DNA of 33,311 bases from Gammaproteobacteria bacterium. GTDB lineage: Bacteria > Pseudomonadota > Gammaproteobacteria > Ga0077536. Shown here piece by piece: positions 7,065-14,631 of this stretch (positions are counted from its first letter, which is position 1; every line of letters begins with the position of its first letter). Location: assembly GCA_016874535.1 (NCBI GenBank), contig VGUA01000022.1, positions 1 to 33,311 of the forward strand. The letters run 5' to 3'. The position numbers and the translations under genes were made by a program. The notes under the pieces are model-generated. The model was not told the origin of the DNA and did no database searches. It saw only the letters and a program-made list of their open reading frames with translations.

Positions 7065-8885
7065 CTAGGGGCGCTTGCGCCTGGGCTTGGGTGAACCCCT
7101 GAGCTGCTTCACGCTCTCCGCGCTCAACTCGGCGAGGCCCTTGATCTGCGGCTGGCTCATGGCAGTGAGGTTGAATTTATGCTTGCCGAAGCGAACCTTC
7201 TTGAGATGCTGCAGCAATTCACGCGGCATGCCTTCCGGCAAATCCACGGTGCTGAAGTCGTCATAGATATCGATTCTGCCGATGTACTGGCTGTCGATAC
7301 CCGCCTCGTTGGCGATGGCGCCGACGATGTGCTTGGCCGTTGCGCCCTGCGCATGGCCCACGTCGAGACGGTAACGCACCATCTCGACGTCCTCGGGCAC
7401 GCGCGCAGGCCGTTCCGGGCGTGCTTGCGGCGCACGCTCCCGCGGCGGCGGCGTATCCTCGTATCTTGGACGCTCACGCACCGGCTCCTGCGCCGCGCGC
7501 TCACGCGGCGGAAAACGACCTCGGGGTTCATCACTTGCGGTCGGCCGCGGGGGACGGTCGTCCTGTCCGGGTTCGGTCTGTAAGGGCCGGTCACGCTGCA
7601 CCAGCCAGGCCAGCGCTGCTGCCAGATCCCGCTGGTCCACTCCTCGCTCTTCAGCCATTTCGTCGACGAGGCTGCCGAAGAATTCCAGATCCTCGCTCGC
7701 AATGGCATCGAAAACCGTCTGCTTGAACTGGCCGATGCGCTTTTCGGCGATGGCGGCGCGCGTGGGCGCTCGCATGGGCTCTATGGGCTGGCGCGTGGCG
7801 CGTTCGATGGCACGCAGCATGCGGATTTCGCGCGGGGCCACGAAGAGAATGGCTTTGCCCGTGCGCCCGGCCCGGCCGGTGCGTCCGATCCGGTGCACAT
7901 AGCCTTCAATGTCGTAAGGGATGTCGTAGTTGACCACGTGACTGATGCGCGGCACGTCGAGCCCACGCGCGGCCACGTCGGTGGCGATGAGAACATCGAT
8001 CTGCCGGTTCTTCAGCTGTTCGATGGTCTTCTCGCGCTGGGCCTGGTTGAGATCGCCGTTCAGCGCGGCACTGGCATAGCCACGGGCGGCGAGCTTCTCC
8101 GCAATCTCGACGGTGGCGGTCTTGGTATGCACGAACACGAGCACCGCATCGATATCTTCCGCCTCGAGGATGCGCGTGAGGGCATCGAACTTGTGCATGC
8201 CGCCCACAGGCCAGTAACGCTGGCGGATGGCCTCCACCGTGCTGGTCTTGGCCTTGATGCGGATTTCGGCAGGGTCGCGCAGGTAACGCTGCGCAACCTG
8301 CCGGATCGGTTCCGGCATGGTGGCCGAGAAGAGCGCCGTCTGGCGCGTCTCGGGCGTGTGTTCGAGGATGAAGGTGACCTCCTCCAGGAAGCCCATGCGC
8401 AGCATCTCGTCCGCTTCATCCAGCACCAGCGCCCTCAGCGAAGCCAAGGACAGACTCTCCCGGCGCAGGTGATCCATCACCCGGCCCGGTGTGCCCACGA
8501 CCACATGCACCGGCCGCTGCAGGCTGCGCAGTTGCTGGTACATGCTCTGGCCGCCGTAGATCGGCAGGACATGGAAGCCGGGCAGATGACGGGCGTAGCT
8601 CTGGAAGGCCGCGGCCACCTGGATTGCGAGTTCCCGCGTGGGCGTGAGTACGAGCACCTGCGGCGCGCGCTGGCTGAAATCGAGTCGCGCGAGGATGGGC
8701 AGGGCAAACGCTGCGGTCTTGCCGGTGCCCGTCTGGGCCTGACCGATGAGATCCTGGCCGTTGAGCAGCACGGGAATGGCGGCAGCCTGGATGGGACTCG
8801 GGGTTTCATAGCCGACCTCATTGAGGGCGGTCAGCAGGGCGGGCGGGAAGGCGAAGCTGGCGAACGAGAGATCGGTATCTGGCAT
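7065..8885 (-). CDS. deaD: DEAD-box ATP-dependent RNA helicase (DeaD/CsdA-like)
   Basis: 606 residues from the ATG at 8885 ('MPDTDLSFASF'). Visible motifs in order: Q motif ('SPIQAAAIPVLL'), motif I 'AQTGTGKT', Ia 'PTRELA', Ib 'TPGR', II 'DEAD', III 'SAT', V 'ATDVAARGLD' and VI 'HRIGRTGRAGR'. An Arg/Pro/Glu-rich linker follows (about 445-500), then a C-terminal DbpA-type RNA-binding domain ('GAIANEAGIDSQYIGRIDIYD') and a basic tail 'KPRRKRP'. This is the DeaD/CsdA layout, active in ribosome assembly and RNA turnover, especially in the cold. An upstream TTG at 8939 would add 18 residues unlike the family and overlap the previous gene, so it was not used. Confidence 0.92.
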   Translation of the reverse strand: MPDTDLSFASFAFPPALLTALNEVGYETPSPIQAAAIPVLLNGQDLIGQAQTGTGKTAAFALPILARLDFSQRAPQVLVLTPTRELAIQVAAAFQSYARHLPGFHVLPIYGGQSMYQQLRSLQRPVHVVVGTPGRVMDHLRRESLSLASLRALVLDEADEMLRMGFLEEVTFILEHTPETRQTALFSATMPEPIRQVAQRYLRDPAEIRIKAKTSTVEAIRQRYWPVGGMHKFDALTRILEAEDIDAVLVFVHTKTATVEIAEKLAARGYASAALNGDLNQAQREKTIEQLKNRQIDVLIATDVAARGLDVPRISHVVNYDIPYDIEGYVHRIGRTGRAGRTGKAILFVAPREIRMLRAIERATRQPIEPMRAPTRAAIAEKRIGQFKQTVFDAIASEDLEFFGSLVDEMAEERGVDQRDLAAALAWLVQRDRPLQTEPGQDDRPPRPTASDEPRGRFPPRERAAQEPVRERPRYEDTPPPRERAPQARPERPARVPEDVEMVRYRLDVGHAQGATAKHIVGAIANEAGIDSQYIGRIDIYDDFSTVDLPEGMPRELLQHLKKVRFGKHKFNLTAMSQPQIKGLAELSAESVKQLRGSPKPRRKRP

Positions 8886-8932
8886 ATCAGGGGGCAAGGC
8901 GTATGGGCGCGTAGAGTAATCGCATCCCGCGC

Positions 8933-9979
8933 CTAGCAACAGGCTCCCGTGCCGGCAGGCGTGGAATCTGCGGTCTCACGGAACGGCAGGCTGGTCCCAC
9001 AGCCGGTGAAAATCCCGTAATGGCGGGAGAAATCGCCAATGAACTCGAAGTGGGGCGAAAAACGGGTGTCAGCGAGCATGCGCCAGGTGTTGCCGCATAC
9101 CGGAAACACTTTGCCGGTCTCCATCACGTGGTGGGCATCGAGGGTGAAGCTGGCCGGATGTCCCGGCACGGTGCCGCGGTAGATCACGGCCTGGCCATAA
9201 TCCTCGCAGGCGGTCTCGAGGTCTGCGAGCTTGAACAGGCGGTGGGTCGCCGAGAAGAAACGCAGGCTGCCGAGGCGTGCCGCGAGCTCGGGTGCGGTGA
9301 TCGCAAGCGGCCGATCCTCCAGCAATCGCGGATCCGCAAAGCCCTGCCGATGCGCGAGGCGCAGGAAATCATTCCAGTACAAGGCGCCACCCAGGCACTC
9401 CCCGTACAGCACGGGATCCTCACGCACGGTGGCCGGCACGCGACGGCCGGCATAGACATCGGAGAAATGGAATTCGCCGCCCGGTTTCAGCAGACGCTGG
9501 ATCCCGGCGAGCACCGCGTCCTTGTCGGGCGACAGATTGACCACGCAGTTCGACACGATCACATCGAAACTCCCGGCAGCCAGCGGCAGCTCGTCCAGGC
9601 GTTCGATGTAACCGTGCAGAAAGCGCACGTTGTCGAAGCCAAAGCGCTCCGCATGCCATGCGCGGTGGCGCTCGGCCACCTCGAGCTGGGCGTCGGTCAT
9701 GTCCACACCCACCACTTCTCCGCGCGCACCCACGAGCTGGGCCAGTGCATACACATCCCGTCCGCTACCGCACCCGAGATCAAGCACCCTGCATCCTTCG
9801 AGCAGTGGCGGACACACCAGTCCGCACCCGTAATAGCGGGCAAGCACTTCCGGGTGGATGCCGGCCAGCAACGGCTTGAACCAGGCGGGCAGGCTGCTCA
9901 CATCGCAGCAGGCACTGGTCTTGAGGTCGGCGCTGGATTGGAGGGCCTCGCCGTAATACTGCTTCACCTGTTCGTGCAT
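8933..9979 (-). CDS. arsM: arsenite S-adenosylmethionine methyltransferase (ArsM)
   Basis: 348 residues from the ATG at 9979, which has GGGAG six bases upstream; a TTG six codons earlier lacks a site. The SAM-binding fold shows as 'VLDLGCGSGRDVY' (65-77) and 'GVDMTD' (91-96). All four cysteines conserved in ArsM enzymes are present: Cys24/25 ('TSACCDV'), Cys52 ('YYGCGL'), Cys145 ('SNCVVNLSP') and Cys195 ('GECLGGALY'). The 28- and 50-residue intervals match my memory of the algal CmArsM cysteines 44/72 and 174/224. The enzyme would methylate As(III) to mono-, di- and trimethylated forms in the cytoplasm. No arsR, arsC or arsB is nearby. The protein ends in a Cys-Cys pair. Confidence 0.85.
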   Translation of the reverse strand: MHEQVKQYYGEALQSSADLKTSACCDVSSLPAWFKPLLAGIHPEVLARYYGCGLVCPPLLEGCRVLDLGCGSGRDVYALAQLVGARGEVVGVDMTDAQLEVAERHRAWHAERFGFDNVRFLHGYIERLDELPLAAGSFDVIVSNCVVNLSPDKDAVLAGIQRLLKPGGEFHFSDVYAGRRVPATVREDPVLYGECLGGALYWNDFLRLAHRQGFADPRLLEDRPLAITAPELAARLGSLRFFSATHRLFKLADLETACEDYGQAVIYRGTVPGHPASFTLDAHHVMETGKVFPVCGNTWRMLADTRFSPHFEFIGDFSRHYGIFTGCGTSLPFRETADSTPAGTGACC

Positions 9980-10001
9980 GTCCGGCTCCCGGGGCAAGTC
10001 T

Positions 10002-10038
10002 GCTGTTGCAGTGCAGTGAATCGAGGGTCATCAACAGC
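10002..10038. repeat. 7-bp inverted repeat in the arsM/dmf divergent region
   Basis: GCTGTTG (10002-10008) and CAACAGC (10032-10038) form a perfect inverted repeat with 23 bases between. It lies in the 153-base intergenic region between the diverging arsM and amidohydrolase genes, closer to arsM. The spacing of about three helical turns would suit a dimeric or looping regulator, but a repeat this short can occur by chance. I found no convincing sigma-70 promoter in this region. Confidence 0.3.
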
Positions 10039-10132
10039 CGCCATGTTAGCGCCGGCGCAGCGCTTGCTCATCCCCTTGTGGGCGTGGCACATATACACGG
10101 CGCATCCCGCGCACACCTTGAGGGGCGACATC

Positions 10133-10492
10133 ATGGGAGGAGCGGTGAAGACACCGGACAAGCAGCATCTCGTCTACGCACGTTTCAATGAGGCCAAGCG
10201 GGCCGAGATCAGGGGCATCATCACCGCAGCCCTCATCGAGGAGCATCGCCGCAAACCACTGGGGCAGGGCTCGGATGCGTTGGAGCGCGTGAAGAATTTT
10301 TTCAGCCGCCCGCCCTTCTATGCCCTCTATTCACGCGTGCCGATGCGGGAGTGGCAGATCATCCGTATGCCTATCACACCGGGACAGGCGCCGCAGCCGG
10401 TGGATGACGTGGTGTACAACGATGAAATGAACGCCTACCACGCGGTGTTCCTCCGCCACGTGGCGGACCTCATGGCCGACGGGGAGAAGTGA
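10133..10492 (+). CDS. dmfA1: N,N-dimethylformamidase-type small (alpha) subunit
   Basis: A 119-residue protein matching in size and sequence character the ~15 kDa alpha subunit of dimethylformamidase. From memory of the Alcaligenes/Paracoccus subunit, the stretches 'LERVKNFFSRPPF' (50-62), 'MREWQIIRM' (71-79) and 'YHAVFLRHVADL' (102-113) correspond to its 'LQRVHNYF', 'REWDAYRI' and 'MHAVFLRRIEDV' segments. The ATG at 10133 has AGGGG about eight bases upstream; the open frame extends far upstream, but that part lies antisense to arsM and is not coding. The stop is one base before the large-subunit start, so the two chains are translationally coupled. The enzyme cleaves an N-alkylated formamide to formate and an amine; the true substrate here is unverified. 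Confidence 0.8.
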   Translation: MGGAVKTPDKQHLVYARFNEAKRAEIRGIITAALIEEHRRKPLGQGSDALERVKNFFSRPPFYALYSRVPMREWQIIRMPITPGQAPQPVDDVVYNDEMNAYHAVFLRHVADLMADGEK

Positions 10493-10493
10493 G

Positions 10494-12770
10494 ATGCCCA
10501 TGCCTTATGTCACCGGTTACTGCGAAAAGCTCGGCCTGAAAGCGGGAGAAACGCAAACCTTCATGATCAGCGGTGAAGGCGTGGAGGCGGTCGATCTGCA
10601 CATCGTCCGCCTGCTCCATGGCGACGAGAATCCGCGCGGCCCGGGCTTCGTGGAAAAGGAAATTCCTGCGAGCTGCAACGGGCGCCTTGCCGTGACCCAG
10701 CAGTTCACCCAGGCCGGCAGCTACATTGCGGTGCCGGATGCAGCCAACCACTTCGCGCCCGGCGCGGGCTTCACCGTGCATGCCTTCATTTGGCCCACCA
10801 CGCCCGACAAAGGGCGCCAAGGCCTCATCTCGCAATGGGTGGATGGCAAGACACCGGCCGAGGCCGGACTCGGTTTCTCGCTCGGCATCGATCCCCACGG
10901 TCGCCTCTCGCTTCGACTTGGCAACGGCGCGGAGCAGACGGAAGTCGCGGCTACCACACCGCTGGTCGCCAAGGTCTGGTATTTCGTCGCGGCCAGCTAC
11001 GATGCCGGCACGCACACCGTGACGCTCTATCAGGAGCCGGTGATCAATGCATGGAACAGCCTGCTCTCGCGCATCGTTCCGCTCACCCATGAATGCCATC
11101 TGGCCACGCGGACTTCGGTGGTGCCGGCGGGAGCTGGTGAAGCGCTGCTGTTTGCCGGCGTGCACGGTCATGGCAAGCACGGTCCGTGTGTGACCGCCCT
11201 CTACAACGGCAAGATCGATCGCGCCGGGTTCCAGCGCCGGGTGCTCGGTCGTGCGGAGCTGGACAGTCTGCGCGCCGGCGGCGAGCCACCGGCGGATGGC
11301 TGCATCGCACGCTGGGACACGACAGCGGGCTACACCGATCACGGCATCGGCGATCGACTGGTGGATGTGGGGCCGCTGGGCCTGCACGGCGAGGGCTACA
11401 ACCGGCCCGTGCGCGCCATGACCGGCTGGAACTGGCAGGGTCGGGATGACTGTTTCCGCCTCGCCCCGGCGCAGTATGGCGGCATCTATTTCAATGATGA
11501 CGCGATCATCGACTGCCACTGGAAGCCTTCGCTCTCCTGGACCTTGCCTTCGGATCTGCCGAGCGGCGTCTATGCGGCGCGACTGCGCGGCAATGGTCTC
11601 GAGGATCACCTCACCTTCTTCGTGCGTCCCGCCAAGCCCAAGGCCAAGGTGGCCATGCTCATGCCCACCGCGAGCTACCTGGCCTACGCCAACGAACGCT
11701 TCGTGATCGAGGCACCTGCCGTGGAAGTGCTCACCGCGCATCCGCTGGTGCTGCAGGATGTGGATTACCTGCTGGCCGAGCATCCCGAGTGGGGCCGCTC
11801 CAGCTATGACCATCACAACGATGGCGCGGGTGTGTGTTATGTGTCGTATCACCGGCCGGTGATGGGGCTACGCCCCCGGCACCGTATGGCCTCCACCGGC
11901 GTGCCGTGGCAGTTCGCGGCGGACATGTCGATCATCTGGTGGCTGGAGCAGAGCGGCATCGAGTGGGACTGCCTCACCGATGAAGATCTCCATCGCGAAG
12001 GCAAGGCGGCCCTCTCCCCCTACAAGGTGGTGCTCAACGGCACCCACTCCGAGTACTACTCGGAACGCATGATGGATGCCACCGAGGACTATCTCGCCGA
12101 AGGCGGGCGCGTGATGTATCTGGGCGCGAATGGCTATTACTGGGTGGTCGCCTTCCGCGACGACAGTCCGTGGTGCATGGAGATCCGCAAGCTGGATTCC
12201 GGATCACGGGCCTGGCAAGCCGCACCCGGCGAGTACTACATGGCCACCACCGGTGAGAAGGGCGGCATCTGGCGCAACAGGGGCCGGCCGCCGCAGAAGA
12301 TCATGGGCGTCGGCTTCACTTCGGAAGGCATGGACGAGAGCAAGCCCTATCGCAAGCTGCCCGATGCGGTGGCGCCGGCAGTGTCCTGGGTGATGCGCGG
12401 GGTGCAGGGCGAGGTCTTCGGCGAGACCGGCCTCGGCCTCGATGGCGCCGCGGGCCTCGAGCTGGATCGCTATGATCGGGCCTGGGGCACACCGCCGCAC
12501 ACCTGGTTGCTGGCGGCTTCCGAGGGCCAGCACTCGGACCATTACCCGCACGTGGGCGAGGAAATCATGTTCAATTACCCGGGTCTTGCCGGCACCCAGG
12601 ATTTCCAGGTGCGCGGCGACGTGACCCTCTTCACCACCACAGGTGACGGCGCGGTGTTCTCCACCGGCTCCATTGCCTGGGGGCAGGCGCTGCCGGTGAA
12701 CGCAGACATCGCTCGCATCACGCGCAATGTGCTGGAGCGATTCCTGGCCGACGGACCGGTGGAGGATTGA
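10494..12770 (+). CDS. dmfA2: N,N-dimethylformamidase-type large (beta) subunit
   Basis: 758 residues, close to the ~762 of known dimethylformamidase beta subunits. A jelly-roll/LamG-like region lies at about 60-260 ('GAGFTVHAFIWPTTP', 'WYFVAASYDAGTHTVTLY'), followed by the catalytic amidohydrolase region (about 380-750). The Paracoccus enzyme uses a mononuclear iron held by two Tyr and one Glu (remembered as Tyr399, Tyr440, Glu521). Here Tyr395/Tyr398 ('SYLAYAN'), Tyr438 ('SSYDHH') and Glu520 ('THSEYY') fall at matching places. GGGGAG lies seven bases before the ATG; a second ATG two codons on is possible. No signal peptide, so cytoplasmic. Paralogues in Proteobacteria probably act on other N-substituted amides. 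Confidence 0.85.
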   Translation: MPMPYVTGYCEKLGLKAGETQTFMISGEGVEAVDLHIVRLLHGDENPRGPGFVEKEIPASCNGRLAVTQQFTQAGSYIAVPDAANHFAPGAGFTVHAFIWPTTPDKGRQGLISQWVDGKTPAEAGLGFSLGIDPHGRLSLRLGNGAEQTEVAATTPLVAKVWYFVAASYDAGTHTVTLYQEPVINAWNSLLSRIVPLTHECHLATRTSVVPAGAGEALLFAGVHGHGKHGPCVTALYNGKIDRAGFQRRVLGRAELDSLRAGGEPPADGCIARWDTTAGYTDHGIGDRLVDVGPLGLHGEGYNRPVRAMTGWNWQGRDDCFRLAPAQYGGIYFNDDAIIDCHWKPSLSWTLPSDLPSGVYAARLRGNGLEDHLTFFVRPAKPKAKVAMLMPTASYLAYANERFVIEAPAVEVLTAHPLVLQDVDYLLAEHPEWGRSSYDHHNDGAGVCYVSYHRPVMGLRPRHRMASTGVPWQFAADMSIIWWLEQSGIEWDCLTDEDLHREGKAALSPYKVVLNGTHSEYYSERMMDATEDYLAEGGRVMYLGANGYYWVVAFRDDSPWCMEIRKLDSGSRAWQAAPGEYYMATTGEKGGIWRNRGRPPQKIMGVGFTSEGMDESKPYRKLPDAVAPAVSWVMRGVQGEVFGETGLGLDGAAGLELDRYDRAWGTPPHTWLLAASEGQHSDHYPHVGEEIMFNYPGLAGTQDFQVRGDVTLFTTTGDGAVFSTGSIAWGQALPVNADIARITRNVLERFLADGPVED

Positions 12771-12780
12771 GTCCATGCGA

Positions 12781-12813
12781 GGCGCGCTCCGGACCCCAAG
12801 GACCCGGAGCGCC
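12781..12813 (+). terminator. GC-rich hairpin after the amidohydrolase genes
   Basis: GGCGCGCTCCGG (12781-12792) pairs with CCGGAGCGCC (12804-12813) through ten base pairs with a two-base bulge. It begins ten bases after the large-subunit stop. No T tract follows, so termination may be partial or factor-dependent. Confidence 0.45.
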
Positions 12814-12829
12814 ATCACTGCAGTGCGAC

Positions 12830-12858
12830 ATGACCACCCCGGAGCTTGCCGCTACACT
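12830..12858 (+). promoter_or_regulatory. candidate sigma-70 promoter for the monooxygenase-cupin pair
   Basis: ATGACC (12830-12835, 4 of 6 to -35), a 17-base spacer and TACACT (12853-12858, 4 of 6 to -10) lie between the hairpin and the monooxygenase start. Transcripts would begin near 12865, leaving about 70 bases of leader. If real, the monooxygenase and cupin are a separate unit from the amidohydrolase pair. Confidence 0.35.
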
Positions 12859-12935
12859 CGGCCCACACCGGCCTGAACCGGGATCCACAAATATCAAACA
12901 GGCGGGGAAACACCCGCCCAGCGAGGAGGTCGACA

Positions 12936-14066
12936 GTGCACGTAGGTATGGCAGCCATTTTCCAGAACCCTGATCGTGAACAGGGCGCCAGCGATTATTC
13001 CGTCTACCAGAAAGACATGAAGATCGCGCTCATGGCCGAAGGCCTGGGCTTTGATTCCGTATGGGGCATCGAGCACCACTTCACGGACTACACGATGATG
13101 CCCGATGTGGTGGACTTCCTGTCCTTCATCGGCGGCGCCTGCCGCAAGGTGAAGCTGGGCACCATGGTGGTGGTACTGCCGTGGAATGATCCCATGCGCG
13201 TGGCCGAGAAGATGTCCATGCTCGACTGCATGAGCGATGGCCGCGCCCTCTTCGGCATCGGCCGCGGTCTGGCGCGCGTGGAGTTCGAAGGTTTCAGGCT
13301 CAACATGGGCGATTCCCGCGAACGCTTCGTGGAGAGTGCCGAGATGGTGCTGCAGGGCCTGGAGCAGGGGTACTGCGAATACGACGGCAAGCACATCAAG
13401 CAGCCGCGTGCGCGCATCCGTCCGGAACCTTTCAAGTCTTTCCGTAACCGCACCTATGCCGCAGCGGTCTCCGCGGAATCTTCCCAGATCATGGCCAAGC
13501 TCGGCGTCGGCCTGCTCGTCATCCCGCAAAAGCCGTGGGAGCAGCATGCGCAGGAACTGCGCGAATACAACGAGCTCTTCAAAACCGTGCACGGCCGCGC
13601 CGCGCCCAACCCCATCGTGGCGGGCTGGGTGATGTGCGACAAGGACGCCGGCCGCGCTGAGGAACTGGCGCGCAAATACATCTCCGGCTACTGGCGCTCG
13701 GTGGTGAAGCACTACGAGATGCAGAGCGACCACTTTGCGACCACCAAGGGTTACGAGTACTACTCCGCGCTCAACCAGACCATAGACACCATGGGTGTGG
13801 ATGGCATGGCGGATTTCTTCATGAATCTCCAGGTCTGGGGTACACCGGAACAGTGCTACGAAAAGCTGAAGGACATCCACGGTCGCACGGACGCCTGCGG
13901 CTTCACAGGCGTGTTCGGCTATGCGGGCATGTCGCTGGAGCAGTCGCGGTCCAACATCAGTCTGTTCGCGAAAGAGGTGATGCCGGAGCTGAAGAAGCTT
14001 GGCGTGCGTCCGGCTTTCGATGTGGAAGACGACATGGCACCAGCCTTCCTGCGCGCGGTGGGTTGA
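12936..14066 (+). CDS. LLM-class (luciferase-like) flavin-dependent monooxygenase
   Basis: 376 residues of a TIM-barrel bacterial-luciferase-like enzyme: 'GFDSVWGIEHHFTDY' (38-52) holds the typical Glu-His-His-Phe motif, 'VKLGTMVVVLPWNDPMRVAEK' gives the next strand and helix, and 'LFGIGRGLARVEFEGF' the nucleotide-loop region. Such enzymes use reduced FMN and O2, usually with a separate reductase, to insert oxygen or cleave C-N, C-S or C-C bonds. The start is GTG at 12936, chosen for the GAGGAGG site six bases upstream and because the family N-terminus begins exactly there. A cupin gene follows ten bases after the stop. The flavin reductase partner is not obvious nearby, though a PNPOx-fold protein lies further downstream. 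Confidence 0.88.
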   Translation: MHVGMAAIFQNPDREQGASDYSVYQKDMKIALMAEGLGFDSVWGIEHHFTDYTMMPDVVDFLSFIGGACRKVKLGTMVVVLPWNDPMRVAEKMSMLDCMSDGRALFGIGRGLARVEFEGFRLNMGDSRERFVESAEMVLQGLEQGYCEYDGKHIKQPRARIRPEPFKSFRNRTYAAAVSAESSQIMAKLGVGLLVIPQKPWEQHAQELREYNELFKTVHGRAAPNPIVAGWVMCDKDAGRAEELARKYISGYWRSVVKHYEMQSDHFATTKGYEYYSALNQTIDTMGVDGMADFFMNLQVWGTPEQCYEKLKDIHGRTDACGFTGVFGYAGMSLEQSRSNISLFAKEVMPELKKLGVRPAFDVEDDMAPAFLRAVG

Positions 14067-14076
14067 GGAGGCGATC

Positions 14077-14532
14077 ATGGCCTTGCCGCAGAACATCTCT
14101 CCCATCAATCCCGAGCTCATGGATACGCTGGTTCCGGCCAGCGAGGACGACTGGATCCCGCAGCCCATGGATCCGCAACGCGCCTTCGTGCGGGTGCTCT
14201 ACACCGGTGCCGAAAGCGGGCGCTGGGCGGTGCATTTCCGCTGGTTGAAGGGTTTCGTGGCGCCCCAGCACAAGCACCTGAGTGCGTCCCACACCTTCAT
14301 CCTGAAGGGCAAGCTGCAGGTTCGCGACGGAATCCTGGCCGCCGGTGACTACGTCTATGAGCCGAACGGCATGATCCACGGCGCCACCACGGCATTGGAG
14401 GATACCGAGTACCTGTTCATCTGTGACGGGCCGGTGCTGTTCTTCGATGACGAGGGCTTCACCACCTATCTCGGGTGGGAAGAGCTCCGCCGCATGCAGC
14501 AGGGTCACGCCAAGCGCCGCGCCGCGGCCTGA
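14077..14532 (+). CDS. cupin protein, 2,4'-dihydroxyacetophenone dioxygenase-like
   Basis: 151 residues with a single cupin barrel. Candidate metal ligands are His65 and His67 ('APQHKHLS'), possibly His72 ('ASHTFI'), and His101 ('NGMIHGAT'); 'FILKGKLQVRDGILAAGDYVYEP' gives the central cupin strands. The character resembles the 2,4'-dihydroxyacetophenone dioxygenase family, iron enzymes that cleave a C-C bond next to a ketone, but many relatives are unassigned. ATG at 14077 has GAGGAGG five bases upstream; the frame is open further upstream inside the monooxygenase but without a site. Ten bases separate it from the monooxygenase, so the two are very likely co-transcribed, and a strong terminator follows. 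Confidence 0.75.
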   Translation: MALPQNISPINPELMDTLVPASEDDWIPQPMDPQRAFVRVLYTGAESGRWAVHFRWLKGFVAPQHKHLSASHTFILKGKLQVRDGILAAGDYVYEPNGMIHGATTALEDTEYLFICDGPVLFFDDEGFTTYLGWEELRRMQQGHAKRRAAA

Positions 14533-14556
14533 GGCTGTCCGCCCTGCACGCCTGAA

Positions 14557-14582
14557 CCGGGGGGCATGCCCCCCGGCTTTCT
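14557..14582 (+). terminator. rho-independent terminator after the cupin gene
   Basis: A perfect 20-base palindrome, CCGGGGGG-CATG-CCCCCCGG (14557-14576), followed by CTTTCT. It lies 24 bases after the cupin stop. This is the clearest terminator in the window, and it separates the enzyme genes from the two-component system. Confidence 0.8.
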
Positions 14583-14631
14583 CGGAACCTTCCTATGGTG
14601 GTAGCCGCCCGTTCCGGCCTACCATCAGCGC

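Noticed and set aside
8886-8939. TTG start for the helicase
   Set aside because: Extra residues do not resemble the family and overlap arsM; ATG at 8885 is a better fit.
10085-10100. TGGCAC resembling a sigma-54 -24 element
   Set aside because: No GC pair at the required ten-base distance, so the -12 element is absent.
9020-10132. Long plus-strand frame leading into the small dimethylformamidase subunit
   Set aside because: It is antisense to the well-supported arsM gene; only the part from the ATG at 10133, with a ribosome site, resembles a protein family.
10470-11852. 460-residue minus-strand frame opposite the dimethylformamidase large subunit
   Set aside because: Low-complexity His/Arg/Gly-rich translation without motifs; the plus strand is a clear enzyme.
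12894-14168. 424-residue minus-strand frame opposite the LLM monooxygenase
   Set aside because: No recognisable domain; shadow of a strong gene.
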